Shown: positions 10,170 through 18,928 of the stretch, piece by piece
Position numbering within the stretch: position 1 is the first letter of the stretch
Layout: each line of letters opens with the position of its first letter
Assembly (NCBI RefSeq): GCF_018128065.1
Contig: NZ_CP072360.1
Coordinates: 252,501 to 316,500 of the forward strand
DNA: 64,000 nt
From: Prevotella melaninogenica
GTDB taxonomy: Bacteria > Bacteroidota > Bacteroidia > Bacteroidales > Bacteroidaceae
Reading direction: 5' to 3'
Made by a program: the position numbers and the translations under genes
Notes under the pieces: model-generated
Told to the model about the DNA's origin: nothing
Database searches by the model: none
What the model saw: only the letters and a program-made list of their open reading frames with translations

Positions 10170-10856
10170 TTACTTTATTTTACGTTCCAATACTTTCAGC
10201 AAGTCAAAAGGATGTCTCTTCATGTCTTTCAATGAGAATCCATCACCCTGCAGGTACTCATCCATCTTTGGGAAACGATCAAAACACATACGAAGTGTTT
10301 TCTTAGCAGCCATACGTATGCCCGTTTCAGGAACATAATAAGTCACAACAACTTCGTCACCTTTAAGACAATAAGTATAAGCCCATGACTCTTCAGTATA
10401 AAATGTTGTCCCTGAACTACTATACCATACTGTTGGAGATAAAAAACCAAGTACTTCTTTCCCTTCATAAGTCAATTCCCAAAAGTACCGATGATTTGTT
10501 GGCTTCAAATTTTTAGGTAACGTTAATACCTTGCATGCATATAAAGACAAGTATTTACGTTGCTTCCCATCTACTGTTAACTCCATTTCTTTTGCATCAT
10601 CAGCTACATACTTTGTTCCCTTACCCGTTGATGTAGGTGAGATAAACAATGTCTGCATATTAATAATGGACTGACCATAAACACTTGCCATAACCTTTGC
10701 ATTCTTTACATCAACCAAATAACCTGACACTTTGCTACCATCTTTGAGCGTAAGGACGCATGGTAAAGGTTTGAATTCCTTTTTCTTAGCACTTACTGAG
10801 ACGATGCCAATCAACAACATTAGCATCATCAACATGATTACATTAATCTTTTTCAT
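10170..10856 (-). CDS. secreted protein of unknown function
   Basis: A 228-residue protein that I cannot assign to a named family. It has a Sec signal peptide of about 23 residues (hydrophobic core LMLLIGIVSVS, likely cut after ASA/SAK). The mature part opens with KPLPCVLTLKDGSKVSGYLV, a strand-rich segment that resembles small beta-barrel repeats seen in other Bacteroidota exported proteins. No lipobox and no transmembrane segment after the signal, so it is probably periplasmic. It has its own -7 element upstream and is followed by the uridine-kinase terminator from the opposite strand. Confidence 0.6.
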   Translation of the reverse strand: MKKINVIMLMMLMLLIGIVSVSAKKKEFKPLPCVLTLKDGSKVSGYLVDVKNAKVMASVYGQSIINMQTLFISPTSTGKGTKYVADDAKEMELTVDGKQRKYLSLYACKVLTLPKNLKPTNHRYFWELTYEGKEVLGFLSPTVWYSSSGTTFYTEESWAYTYCLKGDEVVVTYYVPETGIRMAAKKTLRMCFDRFPKMDEYLQGDGFSLKDMKRHPFDLLKVLERKIK

Positions 10857-10899
10857 AACTCATTTTATTGTTTTAGTTAGAGTTCTTTCGTTAACAATA

Positions 10900-10907
10900 C
10901 AAAGATA
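10900..10907 (-). promoter_or_regulatory. -7 element of the secreted protein gene
   Basis: TATCTTTG on the minus strand, 44 bases before the ATG. The -33 region is only a loose match. Confidence 0.5.
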
Positions 10908-11157
10908 TACAACAAATGTGAAACAGAGAAAGAAACTTCTAAAGTTTTGCAAATCTTTTTTTATAATATTGCTATCCAATAAAAGTGAAAAAGAATAGCT
11001 CTATTGCTGCATCTTTGTAGTTACCTCTATGGTATTACCTTTGATAAAACAAACCTCCTCTAACCAAATAATGTTAGTTACTTTTACGTAATACAACTCT
11101 TTTCTGACATTAAATTAATTCCACATTAATAGCCTATTGCGAGGTGTTTAGCCATCC

Positions 11158-11214
11158 GCACCATTCGTGCGAACCAACAACACCATTCGTGCTAACCATC
11201 AACACGACACGTGC
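11158..11214. repeat. 22-bp-period palindrome array, family A, locus 2
   Basis: Cores GCACCATTCGTGC (11158), ACACCATTCGTGC (11180) and ACACGACACGTGC (11202), joined by 9-base linkers. It lies in the 915-base gap 10857-11771. That gap also holds a family B repeat and an ISL3-like element, and no gene that I can see. Confidence 0.88.
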
Positions 11215-11410
11215 GGTATAACAACAGTACCTCTAAAGATGACAAAAAAGGAGACATTATGTTCATTATAACGAATATAATAAACTGCAAAACAAGGTAA
11301 CTTTACTCAGTTTTAAAATGCAAAAAGCAAAGGAATAAAAAGGTAAAAACCAAACTCTAAAACTTAGAAACTAATCTTTACTGATTTACTTTCATACAAA
11401 AAAGAAAATA

Positions 11411-11450
11411 TTTTCACGAGAAGAAGAATTTATTTTCATGAAAAGAATTA
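11411..11450. repeat. 22-bp-period repeat, family B, locus 1
   Basis: Two units, TTTTCACGAGAAG and TTTTCATGAAAAG, with CACGAG at 11415 and CATGAA at 11437, exactly 22 bases apart. It abuts the ISL3-like element. Confidence 0.55.
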
Positions 11451-11451
11451 T

Positions 11452-11705
11452 GGGTCTTCAGGAATTTGGAGTGATAGTGTTTAATATCTGATTATCAATA
11501 ACATTTATAATTTATATACTTTTATATCCCTTTGTTTACTGATATTAAAGAATACAAAGTACTAATTTAAAGGTTACGAAAGTTGTTGTTGTATCACATG
11601 GGTTATACACGCTACAAAACGCTTATAATGAACTATTTACAAATTTTCTTTACTAACAAGTGGCATAAAGGACATCATCGCATCACTCCAAATTCCGGAA
11701 GAGCC
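11452..11705. mobile_element. MITE-like element with ISL3-family-type ends
   Basis: 254 bases bounded by inverted repeats of about 24 bases. The left end starts GGGTCTTCAGGAATTTGG (11452) and the right end, read outward on the minus strand, starts GGCTCTTCCGGAATTTGG (ending at 11705). Both share GGAATTTGGAGTGAT exactly. The GGNTCTTC start is typical of ISL3-family insertion sequences. The interior is AT-rich and has no transposase or other reading frame. Flanking 8-mers do not match, so no target duplication is visible. It is best read as a non-autonomous derivative or a deletion remnant. Confidence 0.65.
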
Positions 11706-11771
11706 CTTTTATTGTGTTTATAGTTGCTGTTTCCGTATCATAAAATCACCTTATCATACAGCTTGATAAAG

Positions 11772-12392
11772 TTATTCGTTTTCTCCTTCTTCATCAGCAA
11801 TCTTCGGAGCTATGAATTTGACAGCTTTTCTGAAAGCACTGATAGGGCTAATCTTTCGCTTTCTTATTTCATCACTTGACAGTAAAGTAGCCTTATTGTC
11901 ATTGTGTTCAACAAGGATAAAAGCTAAACCATCATAGCGTACACGTAGTCTATCAGACACTATCTGATGGTAGGCTTTCCGGTATTTCTCCTGCTTCATA
12001 AAGGAATCTGAACGTGAGCAGAGGAAGACGATGCGGTTGTCAATCTTGAAATAATGCGTAGGATAGATATCATCAACAGACCATTCTCCACCCATAAACG
12101 CGTCATAATAAGCAGGATGGATAACAAAAACGTCACTGTTGATATAGACACCATTTGTATAAACACCATGGTCTTCGTATCCATATCCACATTTAAGAAT
12201 AAACGTACTATCCTTAGGATATTGCTTAATAAAACGATGAATGCATCCCAAAAAGGCTGATTTCATCTCTGTGGTGTCTACAAGAACCAAACTGTCTAAT
12301 GCATTACTTTCTGTTGTTTTTTGACAAGTCTTATTACAACAGGAGGATAGGAGGGTAAGAAGAAAGACGAAGAAGAGTGCAGTTTGTTTCAT
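11772..12392 (-). CDS. lipoprotein of unknown function
   Basis: A 206-residue predicted lipoprotein that I do not recognise. The signal MKQTALFFVFLLTLLSSC has a lipobox-like LSSC, with two adjacent cysteines, Cys18 and Cys19, as possible anchors. The mature part contains a GYGYEDHGVYTNG stretch and a C-terminal region rich in Lys and Glu. It lies 59 bases after the GT9 gene on the same strand, close enough for co-transcription, though a functional link is not evident. Confidence 0.6.
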   Translation of the reverse strand: MKQTALFFVFLLTLLSSCCNKTCQKTTESNALDSLVLVDTTEMKSAFLGCIHRFIKQYPKDSTFILKCGYGYEDHGVYTNGVYINSDVFVIHPAYYDAFMGGEWSVDDIYPTHYFKIDNRIVFLCSRSDSFMKQEKYRKAYHQIVSDRLRVRYDGLAFILVEHNDNKATLLSSDEIRKRKISPISAFRKAVKFIAPKIADEEGENE

Positions 12393-12451
12393 ACTTTCAT
12401 TATGTTGAAGTCTTATATCTTTATTCTTTAAAATCTTTCTATATTCTATTC

Positions 12452-13501
12452 CTACAGCAATCCCTCTTCAATACGCTGAATAATCTCTTCAGGAAGGATA
12501 TTATTCATACAAGCAAAGTCGCCACGATGGCAAGGTTTATTGCCAAAGACAGAGCAAGGACGGCAAGAGAGCGTATTGATTTGTACGGCATCTTCTTCCT
12601 TTTGATGCCAACCCATGAAGCCACAATAAGGATGAGTTGCACCCCATACGCTTACAACACGAGTGTTAGTAAGGGAAGCAAGGTGCATGTTAGCACTATC
12701 CATTGACAGCATAGTGTCGAGATGACTCATAAGAATAAGTTCCTTTTCGAGTCCTTTCAGTACATTGGCAACACATAGACATTGCGTATACTGTGTTGCC
12801 CATTGGTTCAACACTTCTATCTCATGTTTACCACCACCGAAGAGAAAGATACGCCAAGAAGAATGTTTCTCGGTCAGTTTACGCACCACTCGTTCCATCC
12901 TTTGCAGTGGATACATCTTACCTGCATGGGCTGCAAAGGGTGCTATACCTATCCAACATTCCTCTGGTTGTTTTATACCTATCGTATTAGGGAGACTCTG
13001 TAGGTCGCCACCTTCAGCTGGAAAGATACTCGTAAAGTCAGGTTTAATAGGATAGCCCAATGCTTCGAGTACATCAGCATAGTTTTGGAAGGAGGTAGGC
13101 TGTTGTATGAATACTTTGTTTTCAGTTTGGCATAAGCGTTTCTTCCCCTGTTTATGTTTGTTGATATGTGCTACGGAATAGCCACCAAGGAGGAAACGAA
13201 GACGGAGAATACGTGTACGTAGCACATTATGAAAATCAGCTACAGCAGTGAATTGTTTTGCAACTAAACGCCGATAAAGCGTATTAAGTCCTCTAAAACC
13301 TTTATATTCTCCTTTCAAGTCAGCAGCCATAAATTCGACATTTGGTGCTAAATGCTCGAAGAATGGCTGTGCAAAAGGACGAGAAAGCACACTGATTCTT
13401 ATATCAGGATACTGTTTAGCAAGCGAGTAAACAATAGGGACTGTCATGGCAATATCGCCCATAGCAGAGAATCTTATAATAAGAATATGTGGAGTTTTCA
13501 T
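12452..13501 (-). CDS. glycosyltransferase family 9 (heptosyltransferase-like)
   Basis: A 349-residue cytoplasmic or membrane-associated GT-B enzyme. The N-terminal ILIIRFSAMGDIAMTVP motif is the family 9 signature for ADP-heptose-type transferases that build the LPS core. The C-terminal half has the second Rossmann domain with MSMDSANMHLASL and the VSVWGATHP strand that bind the nucleotide sugar. Length is normal. It sits downstream of a DUF4254 gene, with a G/C-rich hairpin between them. The acceptor is not known. Confidence 0.87.
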   Translation of the reverse strand: MKTPHILIIRFSAMGDIAMTVPIVYSLAKQYPDIRISVLSRPFAQPFFEHLAPNVEFMAADLKGEYKGFRGLNTLYRRLVAKQFTAVADFHNVLRTRILRLRFLLGGYSVAHINKHKQGKKRLCQTENKVFIQQPTSFQNYADVLEALGYPIKPDFTSIFPAEGGDLQSLPNTIGIKQPEECWIGIAPFAAHAGKMYPLQRMERVVRKLTEKHSSWRIFLFGGGKHEIEVLNQWATQYTQCLCVANVLKGLEKELILMSHLDTMLSMDSANMHLASLTNTRVVSVWGATHPYCGFMGWHQKEEDAVQINTLSCRPCSVFGNKPCHRGDFACMNNILPEEIIQRIEEGLL

Positions 13502-13633
13502 TGGCTAACAAACATAAAGAAGCAAAGGATAATAAATAGAGAGGATTGCTATAATTAGTAGGGATAAGCAATAAGATGACTTATCTGATAACTAATAAAG
13601 CTCGTTCAAATTTACTCTTATCGAGTAATTGCA

Positions 13634-13659
13634 CCCCTCCCTTTGAAAAGCGGGAGGGG
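13634..13659. repeat. C/G-rich hairpin repeat, copy 2
   Basis: CCCCTCCC pairs with GGGAGGGG across a 10-base loop, between the DUF4254 and GT9 genes. On the plus strand it is followed by a T-rich tract. It could attenuate GT9 transcription. Confidence 0.6.
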
Positions 13660-13666
13660 GATTATT

Positions 13667-14272
13667 TTATTTCTTATTATAAAGAATCGGATTGGTTGCA
13701 GGGTCGTTGTACATCTTCATCTGACGATAAACCTTCATATACTTGCGACCATGCTGAATGTCGTCAAGCAATTGGTCAATGGCAAGACTAAGATCCTTTT
13801 GTTGTTCAAGGAGGATATTCAGCTTAGACTTACATTTCTCAATATGTTCAGCTGAAGCATCCGTGCGCTCAGTTTGCTCTTTCATGTGGTAAATTTTCAA
13901 TGCAAGGATTGACAAACGGTCAACAGCCCATGCTGGACTCTCGGTATTGATAGTCGCATCAGGGAGCGGCGTAACGTCAGAGTAGAGTTGACGGAAATAT
14001 GAATCAATCTGCTCAACGAGGTCAGTACGATCCTGATTAGAGCGGTCAATACGATGCTTGAGGCTCATTCCTTCCTCAGGATTGATATGTGGGTCACGGA
14101 TAAGATCCTCAAAATGCCATTGAACTGTGTCAATCCAGCATTTCAGATAGAGACGGTTTTCAATGGAATCTCTGTCGTAAGGGTTATTAATAGGCGTGTC
14201 TACATTGTCCGTAATATGGTAATCACGGATAGCCTGATTGAAAATCTCGTTACAATGTTTTGTAAATGACAT
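13667..14272 (-). CDS. DUF4254 domain protein
   Basis: A 201-residue soluble, helix-rich protein. It fits the DUF4254 family of Bacteroidota, including the N-terminal MSFTKHCNEIFNQAI and the WHFEDLIRDP segment. The function of the family is not known to me. I start it at 14272 rather than at the upstream ATG at 14329, because the predicted promoter (14300-14330) lies inside the longer version and family members begin at this Met. It is upstream of a family 9 glycosyltransferase, a pairing that suggests an envelope polysaccharide context. Confidence 0.82.
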   Translation of the reverse strand: MSFTKHCNEIFNQAIRDYHITDNVDTPINNPYDRDSIENRLYLKCWIDTVQWHFEDLIRDPHINPEEGMSLKHRIDRSNQDRTDLVEQIDSYFRQLYSDVTPLPDATINTESPAWAVDRLSILALKIYHMKEQTERTDASAEHIEKCKSKLNILLEQQKDLSLAIDQLLDDIQHGRKYMKVYRQMKMYNDPATNPILYNKK

Positions 14273-14299
14273 TCGATTTTTATTTTTCTGTTTATTTTG

Positions 14300-14330
14300 C
14301 AAATATATAGTAAATTCCTTAAAGGACAAA
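14300..14330 (-). promoter_or_regulatory. promoter of DUF4254 gene
   Basis: On the minus strand TTTG (14327-14330), 19 bases, TATATTTG (14300-14307). It sets the transcript start near 14293 and so rules out the longer coding start. Confidence 0.72.
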
Positions 14331-14570
14331 ATAAAAGCTCTTGTTTTTCATTGTTTATCACTTAAAACCAAATCGTTCATTAGAGCCTAAAACTATTTTG
14401 TTTTATTATTGAGCAGATTGTCTGTCTTTATTCGCAGGCGTAGTGAACTACATCAAGTAACAAAGATTGATAACATACCGATAAGAAATACCCCTCTAAG
14501 TGGATTTCATGCTCTTATAAGACCTTTCTAAATATAACACATAGCTACACTATAAGTTTATATTTTGTTT

Positions 14571-14653
14571 GCTGTCATTTTAACAGTTAGTATTAACTAT
14601 TTGTAAACTAATTGTTTATAAGTTTATAAACCCTGACAGGAGTGACAGGAAAA
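14571..14653. repeat. CTGTCA-bounded 80-bp element, copy 1
   Basis: It begins GCTGTCATTTTAAC and ends CTGACAGGAGTGACAGGAAAA, with a variable AT-rich middle. Related copies lie at 18626 and 32540. The rest of the gap 14331-15199 holds a family A array and AT-rich DNA without a visible gene. Confidence 0.65.
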
Positions 14654-14837
14654 TTATTTTGTCCCACTGACTATCTACGATTGAATTCCATTTATTTCTT
14701 GTTTTTTCTAAATATGGAGTGATATAGTTTCCTCCATACTAATGATATTTCTTAGTTAATATATGCTATTCCTCCGTATTTTACGAATGAGCTATAATCA
14801 ACCTTTTACCCTCACTAATTTACGTACGGAGGGGACA

Positions 14838-14894
14838 GCACGTATAGTGCAGATGCTGAACACCATTGGTGCGAACGCTTAGCACGGATGGTGC
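14838..14894. repeat. 22-bp-period palindrome array, family A, locus 3
   Basis: Cores GCACGTATAGTGC (14838), ACACCATTGGTGC (14860) and GCACGGATGGTGC (14882) at an exact 22-bp period, between divergent genes upstream of acpP. Confidence 0.88.
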
Positions 14895-15199
14895 GGATGG
14901 TTTATATCCATGTAAAGAACCTATTACAATCAAAGTGAAAACAACTATTAAGGTGTTACATTGTGGCGGATAGAATGCGTTTGATGAGTGATAACAAACA
15001 ACGTTATTGTATTTTCGTCTTAATAATAAGGTGTGGTAGTTTATTAAATCAGTTTAATTTCAATCAGTGGCATAAATAAAGTTTTGAATAATCAGATATA
15101 ATTGTTTGATTTTTCGTATAATTAAGTGACAAAATGGCAAAATTTATGCACAAAGATATATAGTTTGTGCAACGAAGAGTGCTTTTTTAATCAAAAAAC

Positions 15200-15230
15200 T
15201 TGCACACATGGAAAAAAAACATTTCCTTTG
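15200..15230 (+). promoter_or_regulatory. acpP promoter
   Basis: TTG (15200-15202), 20 bases, TTCCTTTG (15223-15230). The -7 element differs from consensus at one position. The leader would be about 47 bases. Confidence 0.5.
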
Positions 15231-15283
15231 CAACCGCATTTTGAATTTGGAAATCAATATTAAACATTTTAAAACTTACAATT

Positions 15284-15520
15284 ATGTCAGAAATTGAATC
15301 AAAAGTAAAGGCTATTATCGTAGAGAAGCTCGGCGTTGATGAGGCTGAGGTAAAGCCAGAGGCAAGTTTCACAAACGACCTTGGTGCTGACTCTTTGGAC
15401 ACTGTAGAGCTCATCATGGAGTTCGAGAAGGAGTTCGGTATTTCTATTCCAGACGATAAGGCTGAGAAGATCTCTACAGTAGGCGATGCTATCTCTTACA
15501 TTGAGGAGAACGCTAAGTAA
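15284..15520 (+). CDS. acpP: acyl carrier protein
   Basis: A 78-residue acidic four-helix protein that carries growing acyl chains in type II fatty acid synthesis. The phosphopantetheine attachment site is Ser37 in [10 protein letters not shown]. Length and sequence are normal for AcpP. fabF follows after 86 bases, but a strong terminator hairpin lies between them, so acpP is probably made in excess of fabF. This pairing is standard in Bacteroidota. Confidence 0.97.
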   Translation: MSEIESKVKAIIVEKLGVDEAEVKPEASFTNDLGADSLDTVELIMEFEKEFGISIPDDKAEKISTVGDAISYIEENAK

Positions 15521-15541
15521 GGTTTACTCAAGATAAAAGTA

Positions 15542-15577
15542 CCAAGCAAAGCGTACGTCTTTGCTTGGCTTTTTTTT
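15542..15577 (+). terminator. intrinsic terminator between acpP and fabF
   Basis: CCAAGCAAAG-CGTACGT-CTTTGCTTGG, a perfect 10-bp stem followed by C and at least eight T. Probably partial read-through to fabF. Confidence 0.85.
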
Positions 15578-15606
15578 ACTTTACTTTTTTAATTTATATT
15601 TCACGC

Positions 15607-16869
15607 ATGGAATTAAAAAGAGTAGTTGTAACAGGTCTTGGCGCCGTTACTCCATTGGGTAACACTCCAGAGGAGACCTGGCAGAACATGCTGGCAGGTA
15701 AGAGTGGTGCTGCTCCTATTACACATTTCGATACAAGCCTTTTCAAGACAAAGTTTGCTTGTGAGGTAAAAGACCTTAACATCAATGATTACATTGACCG
15801 TAAGGAGTCTCGTAAGCTTGATCGTTACACTCAGTTGGCTATGATTAGTGCCATTCAGGGTGTTAAAGACGCTAACTTTGACATGGAGAAGCTTGATAAG
15901 AACCGTGTCGGTGTTATTTACGGTGTAGGTATTGGTGGTATCAAAACTTTTGAGGATGAGGTGACTTATTACGCTCAGCATCCTGAGAATGGTCCTAAGT
16001 TCAATCCTTTCTTCATTCCGAAGATGATTGCAGATATCGCTTCTGGACAGATTAGTATTCTGTATGGATTCCACGGTCCTAACTATACAACAACATCTGC
16101 TTGTGCTTCATCAAGCAACGCTTTGGCTTCAGCATTCAACCAGATTCGTCTTGGTAAGGCTGATGTTATTGTTAGTGGTGGTGCTGAGGCAGCAATCTGC
16201 GCTTGTGGTGTAGGTGGTTTCAATGCTATGCATGCACTTTCTACACGCAACGATGACCCAGAACATGCTTCACGTCCATTCTCAGCAAGTCGCGATGGCT
16301 TCGTAATGGGTGAGGGTGCTGGTTGTCTTATCCTTGAGGAGTTAGAGCATGCAAAGGCTCGTGGTGCTAAGATTTACGCAGAGATGGTTGGTGAAGGTGA
16401 GTCAGCTGACGCTCATCATATTACTGCTTCTCACCCAGAGGGTCTCGGTGCTAAACTCGTTATGAAGGCAGCACTTGAGGATGCTGGTTTGAAGCCAGAG
16501 GATATTGACTATATCAATGTTCACGGTACATCAACTCCTGTTGGTGACCTCTCTGAGGCAAAGGCTATCAAGGCTTTGTTTGGTGATGCTGCTTACAAGT
16601 TGAATATCTCTTCTACAAAGAGTATGACAGGTCACCTCCTCGGTGCAGCTGGTGCTGTAGAGGCTTTGGCTTGTGTCATGTCTGTGAAGGAAGATATCGT
16701 TCCTCCAACTATCAACCATGAGGAAGATGATAAGGATCCTGAATTGGATTACAACTTGAACTTTACGTTCAACAAGGCACAGAAACGTGAGGTACGTGCT
16801 GCACTTAGCAACACCTTCGGTTTCGGTGGTCACAATGCTTGTGTTGTATTCAAGAAGTATGCTGAATAA
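15607..16869 (+). CDS. fabF: beta-ketoacyl-ACP synthase II
   Basis: A 420-residue elongating condensing enzyme of type II fatty acid synthesis that joins malonyl-ACP to acyl-ACP. The catalytic triad is in place: Cys166 (TTSACASSS), His306 (NVHGTSTP) and His343 (TGHLLGAAG). I start at MELKRVVVTGLGAVTP (15607), where the family begins; the earlier in-frame Met at 15565 would lie inside the acpP terminator. The stop codon overlaps the rnc start by 11 bases, showing tight coupling. Confidence 0.96.
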   Translation: MELKRVVVTGLGAVTPLGNTPEETWQNMLAGKSGAAPITHFDTSLFKTKFACEVKDLNINDYIDRKESRKLDRYTQLAMISAIQGVKDANFDMEKLDKNRVGVIYGVGIGGIKTFEDEVTYYAQHPENGPKFNPFFIPKMIADIASGQISILYGFHGPNYTTTSACASSSNALASAFNQIRLGKADVIVSGGAEAAICACGVGGFNAMHALSTRNDDPEHASRPFSASRDGFVMGEGAGCLILEELEHAKARGAKIYAEMVGEGESADAHHITASHPEGLGAKLVMKAALEDAGLKPEDIDYINVHGTSTPVGDLSEAKAIKALFGDAAYKLNISSTKSMTGHLLGAAGAVEALACVMSVKEDIVPPTINHEEDDKDPELDYNLNFTFNKAQKREVRAALSNTFGFGGHNACVVFKKYAE

Positions 16870-17929
16870 TATAATTGATAGAATAAAGCTCCCTTTCCGC
16901 ACGGAGAAGGAGCTTTATTTGTCTTTGTACCAAATTATTGGCATTATCCCACACGATATCAGTTATTATAAGACTGCACTCTTGCACAAGAGCGTAGCAC
17001 ATCGTAACGCAAAGGGTAAACCAGTTAACAATGAACGCCTTGAGTTTTTGGGTGATGCTATTCTTGATGCCATTGTTGGTGACATTGTTTATGAGCATTT
17101 CCCAGGTAAGCGTGAAGGTTTCCTGACGAACACCCGTTCAAAGATAGTACAACGCGATACGCTAAATCGTCTGGCAAAAGAGATGGGAATCGGACAATTG
17201 ATTCTCTCTAACGGGCATACGTCTTCGCATAACAGCTATTTGGGTGGTAATGCTTTTGAGGCACTTGTAGGCGCTCTCTACCTTGACCATGGCTACAATG
17301 CTTGTATGAAGTTCATGAAGCAACAAGTTCTTGGGAAGCTTATCAATATTGACAAGGTTGCTTACAAGGAGGTGAACTTCAAGTCAAAGCTCATCGAATG
17401 GAGCCAAAAGAACAAGGTGAAGATGGAGTTCAAGCTGATTGAAAACCAAAAAGACCAGCAAGGTAGTCCTACCTTCCATTTTCAGGTGATTATAGAGGGT
17501 ATTCCATGCGGTGAGGGGCATGGTTATTCAAAGAAAGAGAGTCAGCAAGAAGCTTCTAAACTTACGCTTCAACGTCTGCGTCGTGAACCTCAGTTTATAG
17601 ATGAGGTATTCGCTGCCAAAGCAAACCGTACAAAGATGGAAGAGGAACCAGTGCTCAATGTTCCTGAAACGACACAGGACATGAACTTCATTGAAGGTTC
17701 TGAACCAAAGGCTGAAAAGCATGAGAATCCTTTCCAAACAGAAGTTTTTGATGAGAAATCATCAGCCGCTGATGAAAAGATAGAAGCACAAAATGAATCT
17801 TCTGTAGCATCAGAACGAAAGGAAGACAATGAGGATTTTGACCTCTCTGATATCTCTCATTTAAAACCTATTGACCGTGAATCCATCATCGCAGCTGCTG
17901 AGGCAGAAGCGTTTGATGAGGATAAATAG
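16859..17929 (+). CDS. rnc: ribonuclease III with long acidic C-terminal tail
   Basis: A 356-residue double-strand RNA endonuclease for rRNA processing and RNA turnover. The RNase III signature NNERLEFLGDAILD (57-70) and the second acidic motif NAFEALVGALYLD (131-143) are present, followed by the dsRNA-binding domain (about 172-242). The start ATG at 16859 overlaps the fabF end; a longer start would lie deep in fabF. Bacterial enzymes usually end soon after the dsRNA-binding domain, at about 220-250 residues. Here about 110 residues rich in Glu, Asp, Ser and Ala follow, with no domain that I recognise and probably disordered. Confidence 0.93.
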   Translation: MLNNIIDRIKLPFRTEKELYLSLYQIIGIIPHDISYYKTALLHKSVAHRNAKGKPVNNERLEFLGDAILDAIVGDIVYEHFPGKREGFLTNTRSKIVQRDTLNRLAKEMGIGQLILSNGHTSSHNSYLGGNAFEALVGALYLDHGYNACMKFMKQQVLGKLINIDKVAYKEVNFKSKLIEWSQKNKVKMEFKLIENQKDQQGSPTFHFQVIIEGIPCGEGHGYSKKESQQEASKLTLQRLRREPQFIDEVFAAKANRTKMEEEPVLNVPETTQDMNFIEGSEPKAEKHENPFQTEVFDEKSSAADEKIEAQNESSVASERKEDNEDFDLSDISHLKPIDRESIIAAAEAEAFDEDK

Positions 17930-17945
17930 CAGGACAAAAACAAAA

Positions 17946-18020
17946 ATAACAGGCGTTTACAGCCGATGGTAAGTGATAAATACATCCTTTCGTTCACTAT
18001 CTTCTGTAAACGCCTGTTAT
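17946..18020 (+). terminator. large hairpin after rnc
   Basis: Perfect 17-bp stem (17946-17962 with 18004-18020, containing AACAGGCGTTTACAG) closing a 41-base loop that has its own AGTGA/TCACT pair. A T-rich tract follows. Terminator, possibly also an RNase III substrate. Confidence 0.65.
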
Positions 18021-18352
18021 CTTTTGGCTGTTTTCTTATCATATATTAAGCCTCTATTAATCCTATAATCAAGTACTTAATATGTTAGAACTCTAATCTA
18101 CATTCTACGACATATTTACGAGAAGAGGAATAGTTCTATAACGAATCGTGTGGGTAAATAGTTTTTTCCTTGCCAGCGTTCCTATGTTTAATGGCTTTAT
18201 GGCTGAACAGATGAAGACGAATTAATCTACAAAGTATAAAGGTGTTTGAGCTAAACAAGCTTCTACACACCTCCTGTTTATTCTTAGTATTACAACATTT
18301 TGCTCACAATTCATCCCCTGTCATCCATATATCATAGTGAATTTAACCCTCC

Positions 18353-18431
18353 GCACATGTGGTGTTAACCTTCCGCACCATATGTGCTAAGCATCAGCAC
18401 AACATGTGCAGAGTATCAGCACCGCAGCAAA
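18353..18431. repeat. 22-bp-period palindrome array, family A, locus 4
   Basis: Cores GCACATGTGGTGT (18353), GCACCATATGTGC (18375), GCACAACATGTGC (18397) and a half unit at 18419, exact 22-bp period. It lies in the 1-kb gap between rnc and nrdA. That gap contains no gene that I can see. Confidence 0.88.
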
Positions 18432-18625
18432 TGATGGTAAACATTCACAAACATTGTATGAAATAAGACCTTAAAACATCCTTTTCCCTTGGCTAAAGTA
18501 TTAAAGTGTAAAACGCTAAAACTAAACTGAACAAATCAATTCTTTCTATAAGTACAACAGATATTATTCTAATCGGGGCAAACAATCCAAACGATTCGTT
18601 ATAGAGCCAGAGAATATTATTAATG

Positions 18626-18706
18626 GCTGTCATTTTAAAATTTGTATAAACTCATTATAAACCTATCAGTTAAATAAGAATAATGGGTGACGATAGTGAC
18701 AGGAAA
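18626..18706. repeat. CTGTCA-bounded 80-bp element, copy 2
   Basis: It begins GCTGTCATTTTAAA and ends GTGACGATAGTGACAGGAAA. The distance from the left GCTGTCA to the right GTGACAGG is 70 bases, against 71 and 72 in the other copies. Confidence 0.6.
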
Positions 18707-18725
18707 GTCTACTTTATTTTTACTT

Positions 18726-18809
18726 TTTTGGATAATAATCGAAAGTGATAAACTTCTAAAAATATTCCATTTTGGATAACAATGATATCACTTTTTTTTC
18801 TTAACTTTG
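18726..18809 (+). promoter_or_regulatory. nrdA upstream region: direct repeat and -7 element
   Basis: TTTTGGATAA occurs at 18726 and 18770, 44 bases apart, with inverted AAGTGATA (18743) and TATCACTT (18786). TAACTTTG at 18802-18809 is a likely -7 element, leaving a leader of about 110 bases. No NrdR box of the usual form was seen. Confidence 0.4.
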
Positions 18810-18928
18810 TCCATACGAAAACCTGTTATAAGACATAAATAACTAATAATTAGTTACTTATATGTAAATAAGGAAATCTCAATAGAGGGTTAAAGTATAA
18901 TAAAAAGGAAAACTATATATTACAAGTA

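Noticed and set aside
12054..13055. Several plus-strand open frames of 60-110 codons
   Set aside because: They are antisense shadows of the lipoprotein and GT9 genes, which have clear family features.
14331..15199. tRNA or small stable RNA in long gaps
   Set aside because: I looked for the GGTTCRANYCC arm and acceptor pairing in the long gaps and saw no cloverleaf. A covariance search would be decisive.
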